64,000 nt of DNA from Paramecium tetraurelia (lineage: Eukaryota > Ciliophora > Oligohymenophorea > Peniculida > Parameciidae): positions 437,804-501,803 of the forward strand of contig NW_001799055.1 in the NCBI RefSeq assembly GCF_000165425.1, written 5' to 3'. Made by a program: the position numbers and the translations under genes. The notes under the pieces were generated by a model, which did not search any database, had not been told where the DNA came from, and saw only the letters and a program-made list of their open reading frames with translations. The stretch's first letter is position 1, and each line of letters opens with the position of its first letter. Below are positions 1 through 11,505 of this stretch, in pieces.

Positions 1-1629
1 CATTATTCCTTGATATTCTGATTCACTAATGTAGTTTAAATTATTGATGGATTTAAAAATAGTAATTAATAGTTTAGTAAAGAATGGGTAATATACCCTT
101 AGAAGATTTTTCATATGATTTTTATGTTAATCTAATTCTCTAAAATGAAAATCTAATTAATATTGATGTCCATTAAATTTAGTATCCATGCATTGAAATA
201 AATTTGAAGGTCTAAATTCTTTAAACAGTATCGCTTAAGGAGATTAACCAAATTTGTTTTTACATATTTAATATATAGGTTGCAATTCACTTAAGATAAA
301 TCGAGTAATTGGATTATTACTTTTGAATTAAAAATTTTATTGTTTAGTAAGATAATTTAATATAGTATTTTGTGATATTAGGCAAGATATAAGGGCTTAA
401 TCAAATATCAAAACCTAATTATATATTTAATTTTCATAGACTGCAAATTATTATCTAAGAAATAAAACATATGTGGATAAATGGGAAAGTAATGAAATTT
501 GATTGCATTATCTTTCAGTGTGATAGATCTCAAAGGCATTCTATAAAAATTTATATAATCCTTATTAGTATGTGATTAACTGTTTTTGTCTTCCGCATTC
601 ATAAAAGAATCCCCTGTTTTAATAGAATATTTAGCTTTGTTTATTGAAGATATCAGTATTCCTTACAAAATGTTTAAATTATGTATATGTGGCTTCTAAG
701 TCTTATCCAAATCTATTATTAAAGAATATAGTTAGATATATTAACATCATTTGAGTATCTAATATAACACTACTTGGTTTGATTTTATAAAATAACTTTT
801 ATTATTCAGTTGTTAGATTTAAATCAATTAATTTTGATACATATAAATGTTCATACATAGAATATTCTTATAATAAGATTATCATTTATTGAAATGTGAA
901 AATAGTAACTTACTTATTTTAATTATTTTAAAGAGGATTATTTGGTTTGATCTACGCAACCATATATTCAATGATTCTTCTAACCAAGATTAAGTAAGGA
1001 TTAAAAGTTAGTTATTTTAATAAAAAGTCTTTGGTACTACTTTTATTTTTGCACTTACTAAATGCACAATCTAGAATTTTTTAGCTGTTTTCTGTAGTAT
1101 GTAATGCGCTTTCTTTAAAATTTACAGCTCCATTTAATAAATAAATCCAAAACATCATTTTAGCGCTAACACAGAATTTAAGTTGATTTTTTTCTACTAA
1201 AATGTTGTCCTAAAATATTTCTTAGAAAGTTTAAAATTATGAATTCATGTTAACAATAGAAGAATCCTTAAAATATAATTGTAAATGAGCAGGTAAAATA
1301 TCAATTTGAACTGGATTAAAGGGATATTCAGAGGGTAATGAGTGATAGAATGATGATTCATTAGGAGAGAGGATATTAAGAATTTTAATAAAAAATAGAG
1401 TATCCTCTATAGATCCAAATCTCATTTAGGTTGTTCTAAAACTACTATTCAATATGCCATCTTATTTGAAAATTAGTTCATACACCAAATGTTAATTTTT
1501 CAAAAACTCTTAACTATAGGAATATTCTTTCTATTTAATTAGTTCAAAGCTTAGATTCTGTAACCAATTCAAAAACTCATTTCCATTAGCTTTTTGCGCG
1601 TATTTCAAATCATCTTCAAATTTGTTCAT
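1..1629 (-). CDS. Hypothetical protein, 3'-truncated by window edge
   Basis: I do not recognise this protein. Read with TGA as the only stop, the frame is open from the ATG at 1629 to the left edge of the window, about 543 codons; every TCA trinucleotide on the plus strand in this interval falls out of frame. It starts MNKFEDDLKYAQKANGNEF and is rich in Leu, Ile, Phe, Asn and Gln with many TAA/TAG-encoded Gln, which fits a helical cytosolic protein. No membrane segments, zinc sites or repeats stand out. It is divergent from the EF-hand gene, with about 230 bp between the starts. The C-terminus lies outside the window, so the family may depend on missing sequence. Confidence 0.72.
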
Positions 1630-1861
1630 AAATTATTTTATATATAATAAAAGTCATATTTAAAGCTATCAAATTTATTTGATTAATTGGACAAATTTCT
1701 AGATGTTTAATTTAATTGATAACTACTCACACGAGAAACTAAAATAAAAGACAACTAAATAACCTAGAAATTTTGGTAAGTGAAAAAATGCATTAATAAT
1801 TTGTGTCTAATTACAATTTGTTATAAAAAAATTATTAATAAAATATAATAAAACCTTTGTA

Positions 1862-3416
1862 ATGAAAAGATCTAAATTGTAGTCCTCAGACATCTTAGAT
1901 TGGTATAAGAAGAGGTAAATTGTGCATTCGAAATAGATTTCCTCAAAATGTAAAGCCAAATTATTTGTATTTGCCTGAAGAAATCAAATAATAAGTGAGA
2001 GCATAAGTTATATTTGAGAATTTGGATAAGAAGAAAGAAAGTATTGTAAATTAGAAAGTATTAATAGATAAATTAGCAATTGATAAATTATATGATATTT
2101 GTGTGAAGAGTGGAATGAGCATTAATAGAAATTAAGTGAGAATGCTTTTTGAAAAGATTGATGAAGATAAGAGCAGTATAAAAGTATTATTAAAATAGAA
2201 TGGATTGATTTGGAGGAATTTCAAAAATCAGTTCTTGATTAAGAAGTAGGAGAATGTAAATTTTAATTGAATATATAGAATTCACATAGGTTGCTATGAA
2301 AGTGAGAAAGAACCTAGATGAAGGATATCTACCAATATATTATAAGAGTCTAATATCGCATTTAAGTTTTGTGTCTAATAGAGAAGAACTGATACAGTAG
2401 ATAAATGATCAGAGTAGAAACAAAATAGAGAGATTCGAGAGGATTAAGGAAATAATGAAATTACCATATGATGACATAGAAAATGACAATAACCTATAAG
2501 TTTAATAAGCAAGGAGGAAGTTGAGTGAATTAAAATAAGATTATGAAGGAGTTTAAAAGGTTGATGCAGAAACATAAGGTTTTATTACATCGATGAATCA
2601 GAGATTAGAAGATACCAAGAAGAAAGGAGATGATGATTCAATATTGCTAAAAAAGCGAATGAAAAGAAAATCCTTACCTCACAATAGTTCCTTGATGTCT
2701 TTACCGAAAATAGATCAAAACCCTATAAAATGGCATAAGAATTTAAGTTTGATTGATAATCAAGTTCGTTAAAAGATCTTTGGTGAAGTGTAAAGTAAGA
2801 ATAACAAAATAAATCAATTGCTCTCTCCAAGAAGCAAAAAGCACAAGGATTTAGCATAATTAAAAATTCAATAATCAAAATTTATAAAAAAAGCAAAAAA
2901 ATAATTCGATATTCAATTTGATCCCACCAATGAGAATCAATAATCAATTGATTATACTGGTGGCAGAAGTTTCGAAGAAGGTATATTAAGTTTATTCCAA
3001 TAATAACAATAACAAGGTGGTTTGTGTAACTTCACTAATATCTCGACAATAAAGAATGATAAGAATGACAGAGATGAAATTTTGGATTAATCTGGAGATC
3101 ATCTGCCAAAATCTATTTTGAGGAAAATTTAGTAATATAAAAATGTCACAAGAGATTCTACTTAAATCTTGTTAGACAAGTCAATCTTATCCAGTTAATA
3201 ATCGAAGCAATCTGGAAAATTGACTCCAATTTACTACCAAAGAATGATTCATCAAACTCATACAAATACGGATTCTCTAAACTCAAATGATATGCCTACT
3301 CATCCCAAAAGAAGAACATATTCATAACAAGATTTAAAATATTAAACTGTATTATATTTAATTATATTATTTAGCCTCATTTTAAACAATCAGAATTTCA
3401 ACTTCCGTATTTATGA
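1862..3416 (+). CDS. EF-hand protein with long low-complexity tail
   Basis: Starts MKRSKLQSSDILDWYKK. A 22-nt intron follows at about 1915 (GTAAATTG...AAATAG), then a 23-nt intron beginning GTATAAAAG. Removing the second gives a good EF-hand loop, DEDKSKWIDLEEF, around residue 100, with Ca2+ ligands at loop positions 1, 3, 5 and 12. Another 23-nt intron (GTAAATTTT...ATATAG) restores the frame into a roughly 350-residue tail rich in Lys, Ser, Asn and Gln. A typical 26-nt intron near 3349 gives the ending at the TGA at 3414-3416; without splicing the frame ends at 3429. Probably a single-EF-hand Ca2+ sensor or scaffold. The tail gives no further clue. Confidence 0.7.
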
Positions 3417-3508
3417 AATTATTTAATGATTATTATACATTAAATTTTGTTTTGATTGTTACAACTTTAATCAGTGAATATTTTTTTCAATTAATTTAAT
3501 ATAATTTT

Positions 3509-4479
3509 ATGGGGTTTTAGTGTTCTAAATGCTAAATTAATAATGAGAATGAACTCATACATGCAAACAATGTAGTTACAGAACATAAGCATTGGATCTA
3601 TATGGAAAATCTTGATGATAGTTTTGAAAGAGATCCAAGTATAATAAAATCAGTATATTATCGTTTTAGATTATCCACCTTCTACTACATTAAACAAGAC
3701 TTTGGAAGAAAAAACCATTCAATTTTCTAAACCTTAAAAAGAAAGCCAACATACAACTATGCCATCAGAAAGCTACAAATCCGAGGAGTTATAAATAGAC
3801 GAGGATTCCAAATTTTTCGGATAAATCAAAGATGGTTAAGCTAATGGAAGTGGAAAATTATGGTTAAAAAACGGGGATTATTATGAAGGTGATTTCTTGA
3901 ATAATTATATGCACGGTAAAGGTATATATAACTATAAAAATGGACCGATTTTCGAAGGTCAATTTTTATATAATAAACCAGATGGATTTGGTATTGAGTC
4001 TTGGCCAGATGGTTCTGTATATGAAGGGTGCTTTAAAGAAGGCAAAAAGAGTGGGAGAGGATGTTATAAATGGTATTAAGGGTGTGTTTATATTGGCGAA
4101 TGGAAAAATAATAAAATTCATGGCAATGGAAGATACGATTGGCCTGATGGAAGGGTATGTTGATAGATAATAATTCCAGTCTTACTCCGGGAGTTGGGTC
4201 AACAATTAAATGCATGGTAGAGGGAAGTACATTTGGTAGGATGGTAAATGCTATGATGGTGAATATTAAAATGATCGTAAACAAGGATTCGGAATATTTT
4301 ATTGGCCAGATTGCAAACAATATTAAGGTTAATGGAAAGACGGAAAACAACATGGAAAGGGTATAATGTTGTATCCAGATGGAAAAAAAAGGGCTGGACA
4401 ATGGGAAAACGGGAAACTGATTAAATACACTGAAGACGATAATATTCAAATAATACCAGAAAACTGGTTACAATAGTGA
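3509..4479 (+). CDS. MORN-repeat protein, probably N-acylated
   Basis: Starts MGFQCSKC: Gly2 is in place for N-myristoylation and Cys5/Cys8 for palmitoylation, so membrane attachment is likely. A 31-nt intron near 3640 and a 25-nt intron (GTATGTTG...TTCCAG, about 4155) restore one frame. From about residue 95 there are eight or so consecutive MORN units with the usual Y-x-G-x-(W/F)-x-x-G-x-x-x-G-x-G pattern, for example YYEGDFLNNYMHGKGIY and YEGCFKEGKKSGRGCY. MORN proteins often bind phospholipids or act as cortical and basal-body scaffolds; that role is inferred here. The gene is convergent with the alveolin-like gene downstream. Confidence 0.86.
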
Positions 4480-4614
4480 TTATAATAACTTTTTAAATAT
4501 TTATATAAATTTTGGAATTAGTTGTGAATTGATATAGTTAGATAGCTTAAGATAATGTCTGATTAATATATAAATTATGATTCAAGTATGTTAAAAATAT
4601 ATATGTTTAATAAA

Positions 4615-6728
4615 TCATTAGTTGAGCATTTAACCACCGAATTGAGGCAAATTTTAGGAAATGCCAGTTGATATAGGTTATTGGATAACTGTTTGTTGCA
4701 CCTCTGTAGGAATAACATGATGTTTAATAACCACTCCTTTTCTAGCTTCGATGATTTTGCTTTCATATTTTGATTTTAACTCCTTTAAGTATCTCCTAAA
4801 TTGTTCTTATTATTGGTTGTTGAAAGATCTACCATCTTCTACCATATATTCTAGTTCTTCGATATCAAATCTGAGTTTATCAGAGATTCTTCTCTCTTTA
4901 ATAATTTCATTCTCCAATTTATTAGCTCTATCTTCCCAAATGCCAATGATTCTTTGCAATTCTCTGTTTTCAATATTCAACATTTCCAATTCTGCATCAT
5001 CCCTTACATATCTCTCAACAAATCTATCCACAGGAACTTCTACTATTTTTTCAACTGGCACTTCAACTATCTTCTCAACTGGAACTTCAACTATTTTTTC
5101 ATATGGAACTTCTACAATTCTTTCATAAGGAACTTCCACTCTCCTTTCTACAGGCACTTCTACATATCTATCTACAGGCCTGTCTATATATCTGTCCATA
5201 TATCTATCTCTAGGCACCTCCACTATTCGTTCATAAGGCACTTCGACCACTCTTTCATAAGGATAAGGCACTTCATATGGCACAGGTACTTCTACAACTC
5301 TGTCAACAGGAACTTCAACTATTCTCTCAACAGGCACTTCGACTCTCCTCTCTACTATTCTATCCACAGGCACTTCAATATAAACAGGAATTTCCTTTAT
5401 GACCTCATAGGGCACTTCTTTGATGACTTCTTTAATCACCTCATATGGCACTTCCTTGATCACTTCTCTGACAACTTCATAAGGAACTTCTTTAATCACT
5501 TCATAAGGAACATCTCTATAATAAGGGACCTCGTAAGGAACTTCAATTCTTTAAACTACAGGCACTTCAATAGTTTGCAATTTGGGAACTTCAATATACT
5601 AAGGAACTTGTTGATAAACATATTCAATTTTTGGAATTTCAATAATCTTTTCCACAATTTTAGGTTCTGATGGCACTTCTTTAATCACTTCCTTAATGAT
5701 TTCAACTGGTTTCACTTCTTACACTTGGTGAGGTTGGTTGACATGGACTGTTTTTATTACTTCTACAGGTTTCTCTACAATCTTTTCAACCACTCTTTCT
5801 TAAATCTCAATTTGCTTCTTCTTCTTCTTCTTTCTCAACCTCTCGACTTCATCCTCCAATTGCTTTACATACCCATTTTATCTTTCTAATTAGACTGTTA
5901 AGTCAAATACTCTTAAATTATTATAGCAAAATACTTTTTATCAGCCACCTTGAGTAGTGATTCTAATTCCCCTATTCTATCAAACATTTCTTGATTTTCT
6001 CTCTCCAACTACTGCTTTATTATTAAGGCTTCATCCCTTTATCTACCTACTTCATAAAGTTCCTTCTCAAGAGATTTAATCTTTTTACACATCTTCTTCA
6101 AGCACTTCTTGTTGTCTTCCAAATATAACTCTATCTCTGAGTTGCTTTATTATTTTGGCTATTATTCCATTTATTTTATGATTCTTTCCATCTCTTAAAT
6201 TTCTCTTTTTATTGTATCTATTTCTGGATCTTACACATGCTATTACGGTCTTTATCTTTTTGGAGTTTCAGCTATTGTCGACACTATTACTTCTTCTTTG
6301 CTTTCTTTCAACTTCTTATTCTTTTTTTTCAACTTCTTTATCTCTTTTTCCAAATGTCTTTAATCACTCCCTCCCTAAACCACGTAAGCCTGAGGTGAGC
6401 ACATTTGTTATTGTTAAAAACCAAATTATGGTTAACAGACAGATTAACACATTGGTTGACACATTGGCTAACATGGTTAGCAATAACTTGGAGCACATGA
6501 ATGTCCAGGACTTCTTGTTACTGTAGCCACGGATTCATTCAATTAATCTGACACCCTTGAAGATGTTAACTTTTATGCTTGATTATTAAAAGATGTTCTC
6601 AACTCTTGAATAGCTGACGTCACTTTGGTTAATTTACTTGACCCTGTACTAGTAGTATTTGTATTTACAGGCTATAAAATTTTATGGCCTTCATTGAATC
6701 TCACAGATTTTGAAGACTAGTTATTCAT
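4615..6728 (-). CDS. Alveolin-like (IMC/epiplasm) cytoskeletal protein
   Basis: About 695 residues. The first part has a Cys/Pro-rich patch (CQPCQPMCQPMC, about residues 95-110) and a long coiled coil. A 23-nt intron near 5938 (GTATTTTG...TTTAAG) joins this to a valine/proline-rich core of dozens of units such as IVEVPVEK, IKEVPYEV and VERRVEVPVE, between 4990 and 5720. A short coiled coil and a Gln-rich end follow. EKIVEVP-type repeats are the hallmark of alveolins, which form the submembrane lattice of alveolates (epiplasm in ciliates, inner membrane complex in apicomplexans). Family membership is from the repeat pattern only. A second, shorter relative lies at 63.3-63.8 kb. Confidence 0.85.
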
Positions 6729-6988
6729 TATTTAAATTAATAACTGATAATGTATTAAAATATTTTATAAATAAAAATTATTTTTTTTTATCAAATCAAT
6801 AGAAATATTTAAGATTTGTTTGTTAAAGGAGTGTCATCTCTATAGAGATATTTAAGAATTCATAAACTTTAGAAAAAAAATAATTTTCTTAGGATTTATG
6901 CATTCAATTATAGATAATTAATTATAGAAATATTAATTTATGTGTATTTATAATTTTTGATACTTATGATATAATAATCACAATCCTC

Positions 6989-9271
6989 TCATTGCTTCTT
7001 TTCCTCTTCGAAGGTTGGGAAATCAGTGTATCCCTTTTCATCTCCTCCAAAATAAGTCTTGAAGTCAAAATTAGTATTGAGTTAGAAACCATTTCTTACT
7101 CTGTATACTAGATCTGGATTGTTTATATATAATTGTCCAAAGGAAACTGCATCGTACAAGCCATCTTTGATATCCTGATTAGCTCTTTCAGGAGTAATAG
7201 AATGGTTTGCAAACAATATTCCTTTGTAATGTGGTCTCAATGATTTGTAAAGGTTTTGAATCTGCTTATCAGAAGCTGGATAGCCATGTCCATCAGCATT
7301 TTCTTAGCTCTTGTCTTCGACCAAAGTGACATAAGCCAAATTGAGTTTGGATAATTGTTGTAACAGATAGGTGTACAGTTGAATTGGATTGCTATCATTC
7401 ATGTCTCCCGTGTGACCAATAGGTGTTAGTTTGATACTAACTCTTCCTGGGAAGATGGTGTTCAACTTTTGTATAAGTTGAATTACAAATTTGCATCTAT
7501 TTTCAACACTTCCTCCCCATTGATCTGTTCTTTTATTAGCACTATCTCTAAGGAATTGATCAGGAAGATGTCCATTACCACCATTGATTTCTACTCCATC
7601 GAATCCAGCAGTCTTAGCTCTTTTAGCAGCATCTACAAATTCTTGTAATGTAAATTGAATTTCAGCTTCAGTCATCTCGTGTGGTTTTTCAAATGGTTTG
7701 TTTTAAGCACTATAGCAATTTCCTCTGATTGCAATGGCAGATGGTGCCCATGGTTCTAATCCATTCTACAATGAGGAATGAGTTTTTCTTCCTCCATGAA
7801 ATAGTTGCAAGAACAATCTACCTCCCTTATCATGTACAGCTTTTGTTACTAAAGCCCAGCCTTTAGCTTGATCATCATTATAAATGCAAGGTGATCCTGG
7901 ATATGACATGGATCTTTGACTTACTGGAGTGGCTTCACAAACAATTAGCCCAGCTGTTGCTCTCTAAGCATAATATTTAACATTTAATTCAGTTGGAATG
8001 TATGGAGCAGGAGTTCTGACTCTATCCATTGGAGACATGGTGATTCTATTTGGTAAAAACAAGTCATTGATCTTCAATGGGTTCATCAGTTCAGTTAGGA
8101 TATTAGATGGCACTTGATATTTAGGGTAGTCAGTGTATCCCTTTTAATCTCCATAGAAAGCAGTTCCCCAATCAATACTTCTGTTTAATTAATAGCCATT
8201 TCTAGCTCTATCAACAAGATCTGGGTTGGATATGAAAAGTTGACCAAAGGCAACAAAGTCGAATTTACCTGTTCTGATTCCTTCATCAGCTTCCTCTAAG
8301 GTGATTCCTCCATTAGCCACTATAGCTCCAGTGAAATAGTTTCTGAATGCTGAATAGACACAAGGTATTTGTTTCTTTGATGCTGGATATCCGAAGTCTT
8401 AGAAGTTTTCTGGATCACTTTCATTCTTTAGTACAACATAGGCAATTTTGAGATTGCTCAAAGCTCTCAACAAAGTTTAATATAACTCCAAAGGATTTGA
8501 ATCATTCATATCACCATGATGTGTAACTGGAGTTAGTTTGACTCCAACTCTACCAGCTCCAAAGACATCAACTAATTATTAAACAACTTCTAATAAGAAT
8601 TTGCATCTATTTTAAGCACTTCCTCCATAAGAATCAGTTCTTTTATTAGCACTATCTCTCAAGAATTAATCTGGTAAATGTCCATGTCCTGCATTCAACT
8701 CTACTCCATCAAATCCAGCTTTCCTTGCTCTTTCAGCTGCCTCTTTGTATTACTTCACCACTAAATTAATATCTTAAATTGTCATTTCTTAAGGAACTTC
8801 GAAGTCCTTCTTAACAATTTGATTCTAGCCTCTAATTCTGACGGCTGATGGTGCCAAAGGAGTTTAGCCATTTTATAAGCTAGAATGAGTCTATCTACCA
8901 CAATGAAGTAATTGGATGAAGATATTTCCCTTTACGGAATGTACCTTGTCTACAACCTTTTTCCATCCTTCAGTATGTGCATCATTGAATATTCCTGGTG
9001 CTCCACCATAAGCCAATGAACGATCACTTATTGAGGCTGATTCTGTTACTGTAAATCCACCAGCTGCTCTTTGGGCATAGTATTCGGCATGGTGATTTGT
9101 AGGGACTAAGTCTTGACCACATCTGCCTCTTGTCATGGCAGATAGAGTAATTCTGTTCTTGCACTCCAATCCAGGGGACACCACTGTTGTAGAAAAGCAG
9201 CCTGTTCTTTCGATCAGACCTAATTTGTAAGGTTAGAATAAGGCCTAATAAGGTGTATTTGATTTCTCCAT
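6989..9271 (-). CDS. Tandem double-domain old yellow enzyme (OYE/12-oxophytodienoate reductase family)
   Basis: One continuous 760-codon frame holds two complete OYE-type (beta/alpha)8 flavin domains in a row. Domain 1 (about residues 1-385) shows KNRITLSAMTR, YYAQRAAGG, IQLLHCGR, DQFLRDSANKRTDSYGGS and FGQLFISNPDLV. Domain 2 repeats the set: PNRITMSPMDRVRTP, YYAQRATAG, LQLFHGGR, DQFLRDSANKRTDQWGGS and FGQLYINNPDLV. The family reduces activated C=C bonds using FMN and NAD(P)H. The canonical substrate-binding pair and Tyr acid (HxxH/N-G-Y) read NAGHGH in domain 1 and NGGNGH in domain 2, so the first His is Asn and the Tyr is His in both. Neither copy looks decayed. The domains are clearly similar, which points to internal duplication and fusion. 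Confidence 0.93.
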
Positions 9272-9405
9272 TTTTTCTTAATTAATTGATTACTTTCATT
9301 TCCAAATTCCTAAAATACCCAAAAATACTGCGTACTATTTTTAGAAAAATTTAAAAAAATTTCACAAACATGATTTAAATTTATTATTATAAATAATTAT
9401 TTATA

Positions 9406-10626
9406 TCAATTTAAAAAGAATTTGTGATCCAAGGCTTAAGAACAACTTATTCTTTTATGAGGATCAATTTCTAGCATCTTGACTAATAAATCTCTAAGCA
9501 AAGGGTCAAGTATCATTTCCCTTAGACTCTGCTGTTTCTTCACCTTTAGTACACTTTCCTTTGTAGTTGTTCCCTATGGCCATATATAGTACTTTCCATT
9601 AGTGGCATTTTTGACGTTGAAACAATGTTTTAAGCACCCCTTCACATTACTTGCCATCCAATGAGGAAAACTCTATTCAGTTACCTTCTCAACCAAAGCC
9701 ATATGTTCGAATTCATTCTTCCTTGTTTAAAATAGTAAATGTCCTAGCATATAAAATTTATTGGTACCTGTGTACATTTCAAAGATGATGCAAGCTATTC
9801 CCCACACGTCACTTTTCTAATCCCATCTACAACACTACAACTGAACCTCAGGAGCTCTATATTGACGTGTATTAATTATACAATTATGGTCTTCATCATC
9901 GAATTCAGCTCCACCAAGGTCGATAATCTTGATCCTGTGATCTGCTGGGAGATACCTAAATGAGAATTTAAATATTATCATACAAGTCATTCTGTTTCTA
10001 CAACTGACGAATTCTACTAAATAGAATGTTCTCTGGTTTTAGATCTGTGTGAGTCAATTTTATTTCATGTAAGTGCCCAATGCTTTTAATTAATTATCTG
10101 CTGATGCTTCTAATCAAATGCATAGGAATCCCACGATTTTGATTCAGTCTTAGCATATCATTTAAACTTGGTCCAAGCTAAAAATCAATATAATTTAAAC
10201 AATACTCTCTCAAACACCATACAATAATATCCTCTATGATAGAAGCTTTCAATTATTTCAACAAAATATCTATTTAAATCTTTCTTTTTCAAATAAAATA
10301 GTATGTCTGCTTCTTACTACGCACTTTCAGCATGATTGCTTCTCACTATCTTCATGGCATAGGGATTTAGAAATTTCCTTCTTCTCACTTTCAAAAACTC
10401 TTCCAAAAGTCCCATCGGAAATATGTCTTCTTATTTTATAATCCTTGATGTGTTCACCCTTTCGATATCTATAATGTTTGTAGTCATCACTAGAAGAACT
10501 TCCATTTGATCCTTCATCAGTGACATTCGATGTACTTGTAGAACTACGATTCGATATGTATTTATACTATTTAGCTTTTCTATACGATCTTCGATTTGAT
10601 CTTCTATGAGATTCTTTTGAGGACAT
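9406..10626 (-). CDS. LAMMER/CLK-family dual-specificity protein kinase
   Basis: An Arg/Ser-rich N-terminus (MSSKESHRRSNRRSYRK) precedes a CMGC kinase domain: GTFGRV glycine loop, YAMKIVR with the catalytic Lys, FERLGPSL, THTDLKPENILF (the LAMMER-specific HTDLKPENIL), DLGGAEF in place of DFG, YRAPEV, and EHMALVEKV matching the EHLAMMERI signature. CLK kinases phosphorylate SR splicing factors. Two 28-nt introns are needed (10178-10205 and near 9958-9985). After GTFGRV the frame slips by one base: the A5 run at 10393-10397 must be A4 for continuous coding into KVRRRKFLNPYAMKI. This could be an assembly error or a real frameshift; the rest is intact. Its start is 29 bp from the divergent CCCH gene. 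Confidence 0.86.
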
Positions 10627-10655
10627 TGGTTTCTACTTAATATCTTAATTATTAA
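10627..10655. promoter_or_regulatory. 29-bp bidirectional intergenic start region
   Basis: Only 29 bp separate the ATG of the LAMMER kinase (minus, 10626) from the ATG of the CCCH gene (plus, 10656). Both 5' UTRs and any promoter elements must fit here or lie in the neighbouring coding regions. No motif is recognised. Confidence 0.45.
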
Positions 10656-11505
10656 ATGTCATATTAATTTGGGATCAATCAATTATAGAGCACAACAGTT
10701 CCAAATGCAAAGTACAAAACCATCCTTTGTCGACATTATCAAGGTATTCTAATTCTAATTATCAAAAATAGCAACTAAATAATGTGCCATCGGTTCGAAA
10801 TGTTAATTCGCTCATGGAATTGAAGAATAAAGACAAATGAATGGTAATGGATAAAACTATAATTCAAAGATCCCCTGCCTGCTTCAGCACTTTCATCGAT
10901 AGCTACTGCGCCTCAAACCACAAACATTGAATAACAATAAAAAAATTAATAACCTTTGTTTAAAAGTAAGAATAATCAAATAAATAAGTACCTTGCAAGT
11001 ACCATCAACTCAATTTTTGTAAGAATGGTTCAGGATGCCAATATGTCCATGGTATGTATATATTATTCTTAATCATATAGATTCTGACTCATAAACACAA
11101 TCAACACCATAGCAATAATAATAACAATAACAATAATAACAACAACAATCATAACAATAACAATAACAAATCTAATTATCATAACAATAGTAATAATAGT
11201 AATTCTCATAATAATAACAACAATAACAACAACCAGTCGATGCGATGTCCGTAACCTTGTCGCATATCTTGATGGAAATGTAACAAATCTTCAATCAGGA
11301 AGTAGGTTAATTTAATTTTACATAGGATTTACTTTAAAAGGTAAGATTTGCCATTGAATAAGTGAGATAAGGAAATTTAACATTAGCGTGTGACTAGATC
11401 AGATCCATTATTAACTCATCAGAGAGGACTGCAGATGAAATTCAATCATATACATTGTTATATAATTAATCAGTAGCATATTACAAATAACTATTATAAC
11501 AATGA
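10656..11505 (+). CDS. Tandem CCCH zinc-finger protein with poly-Gln tract
   Basis: Several small introns (28 nt near 10744, 26 nt near 10839, 23 nt near 10966, 29 nt near 11053, 24 nt near 11302) assemble a clear frame. Finger 1 is KYKTILCRHYQATKQC followed by AIGSKCQFAHG (C-x8-C-x5-C-x3-H with the YKT lead-in of TIS11 fingers). Finger 2 is PCKYHQLNFCKNGSGC then QYVHG (C-x7-C-x5-C-x3-H). A long poly-Gln region follows, then a helical C-terminal segment (MSVTLSHILMEMQQIF). Tandem CCCH proteins of this type bind AU-rich mRNA and control its stability; the tail resembles none I know. The 3' end faces the aquaporin-like gene, whose open frame may overlap it. Confidence 0.87.
11113..11234 (+). 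repeat. CAA/TAA trinucleotide tract coding poly-Gln
   Basis: About 120 bp of near-pure CAA, TAA and TAG triplets code for Gln interrupted by a few Ser, Ile and Leu. Mixing CAA with TAA shows that TAA is a sense codon here. Such tracts are prone to slippage. Confidence 0.85.

Noticed and set aside
4751..5670. Plus-strand ORFs opposite the alveolin repeats
   Set aside because: Antisense shadows of the repetitive EVPV core, rich in Ser, Asn and Phe with no motif.
6212..6526. 104-codon plus-strand ORF
   Set aside because: Antisense to the coiled-coil head of the alveolin-like gene, with no independent support.
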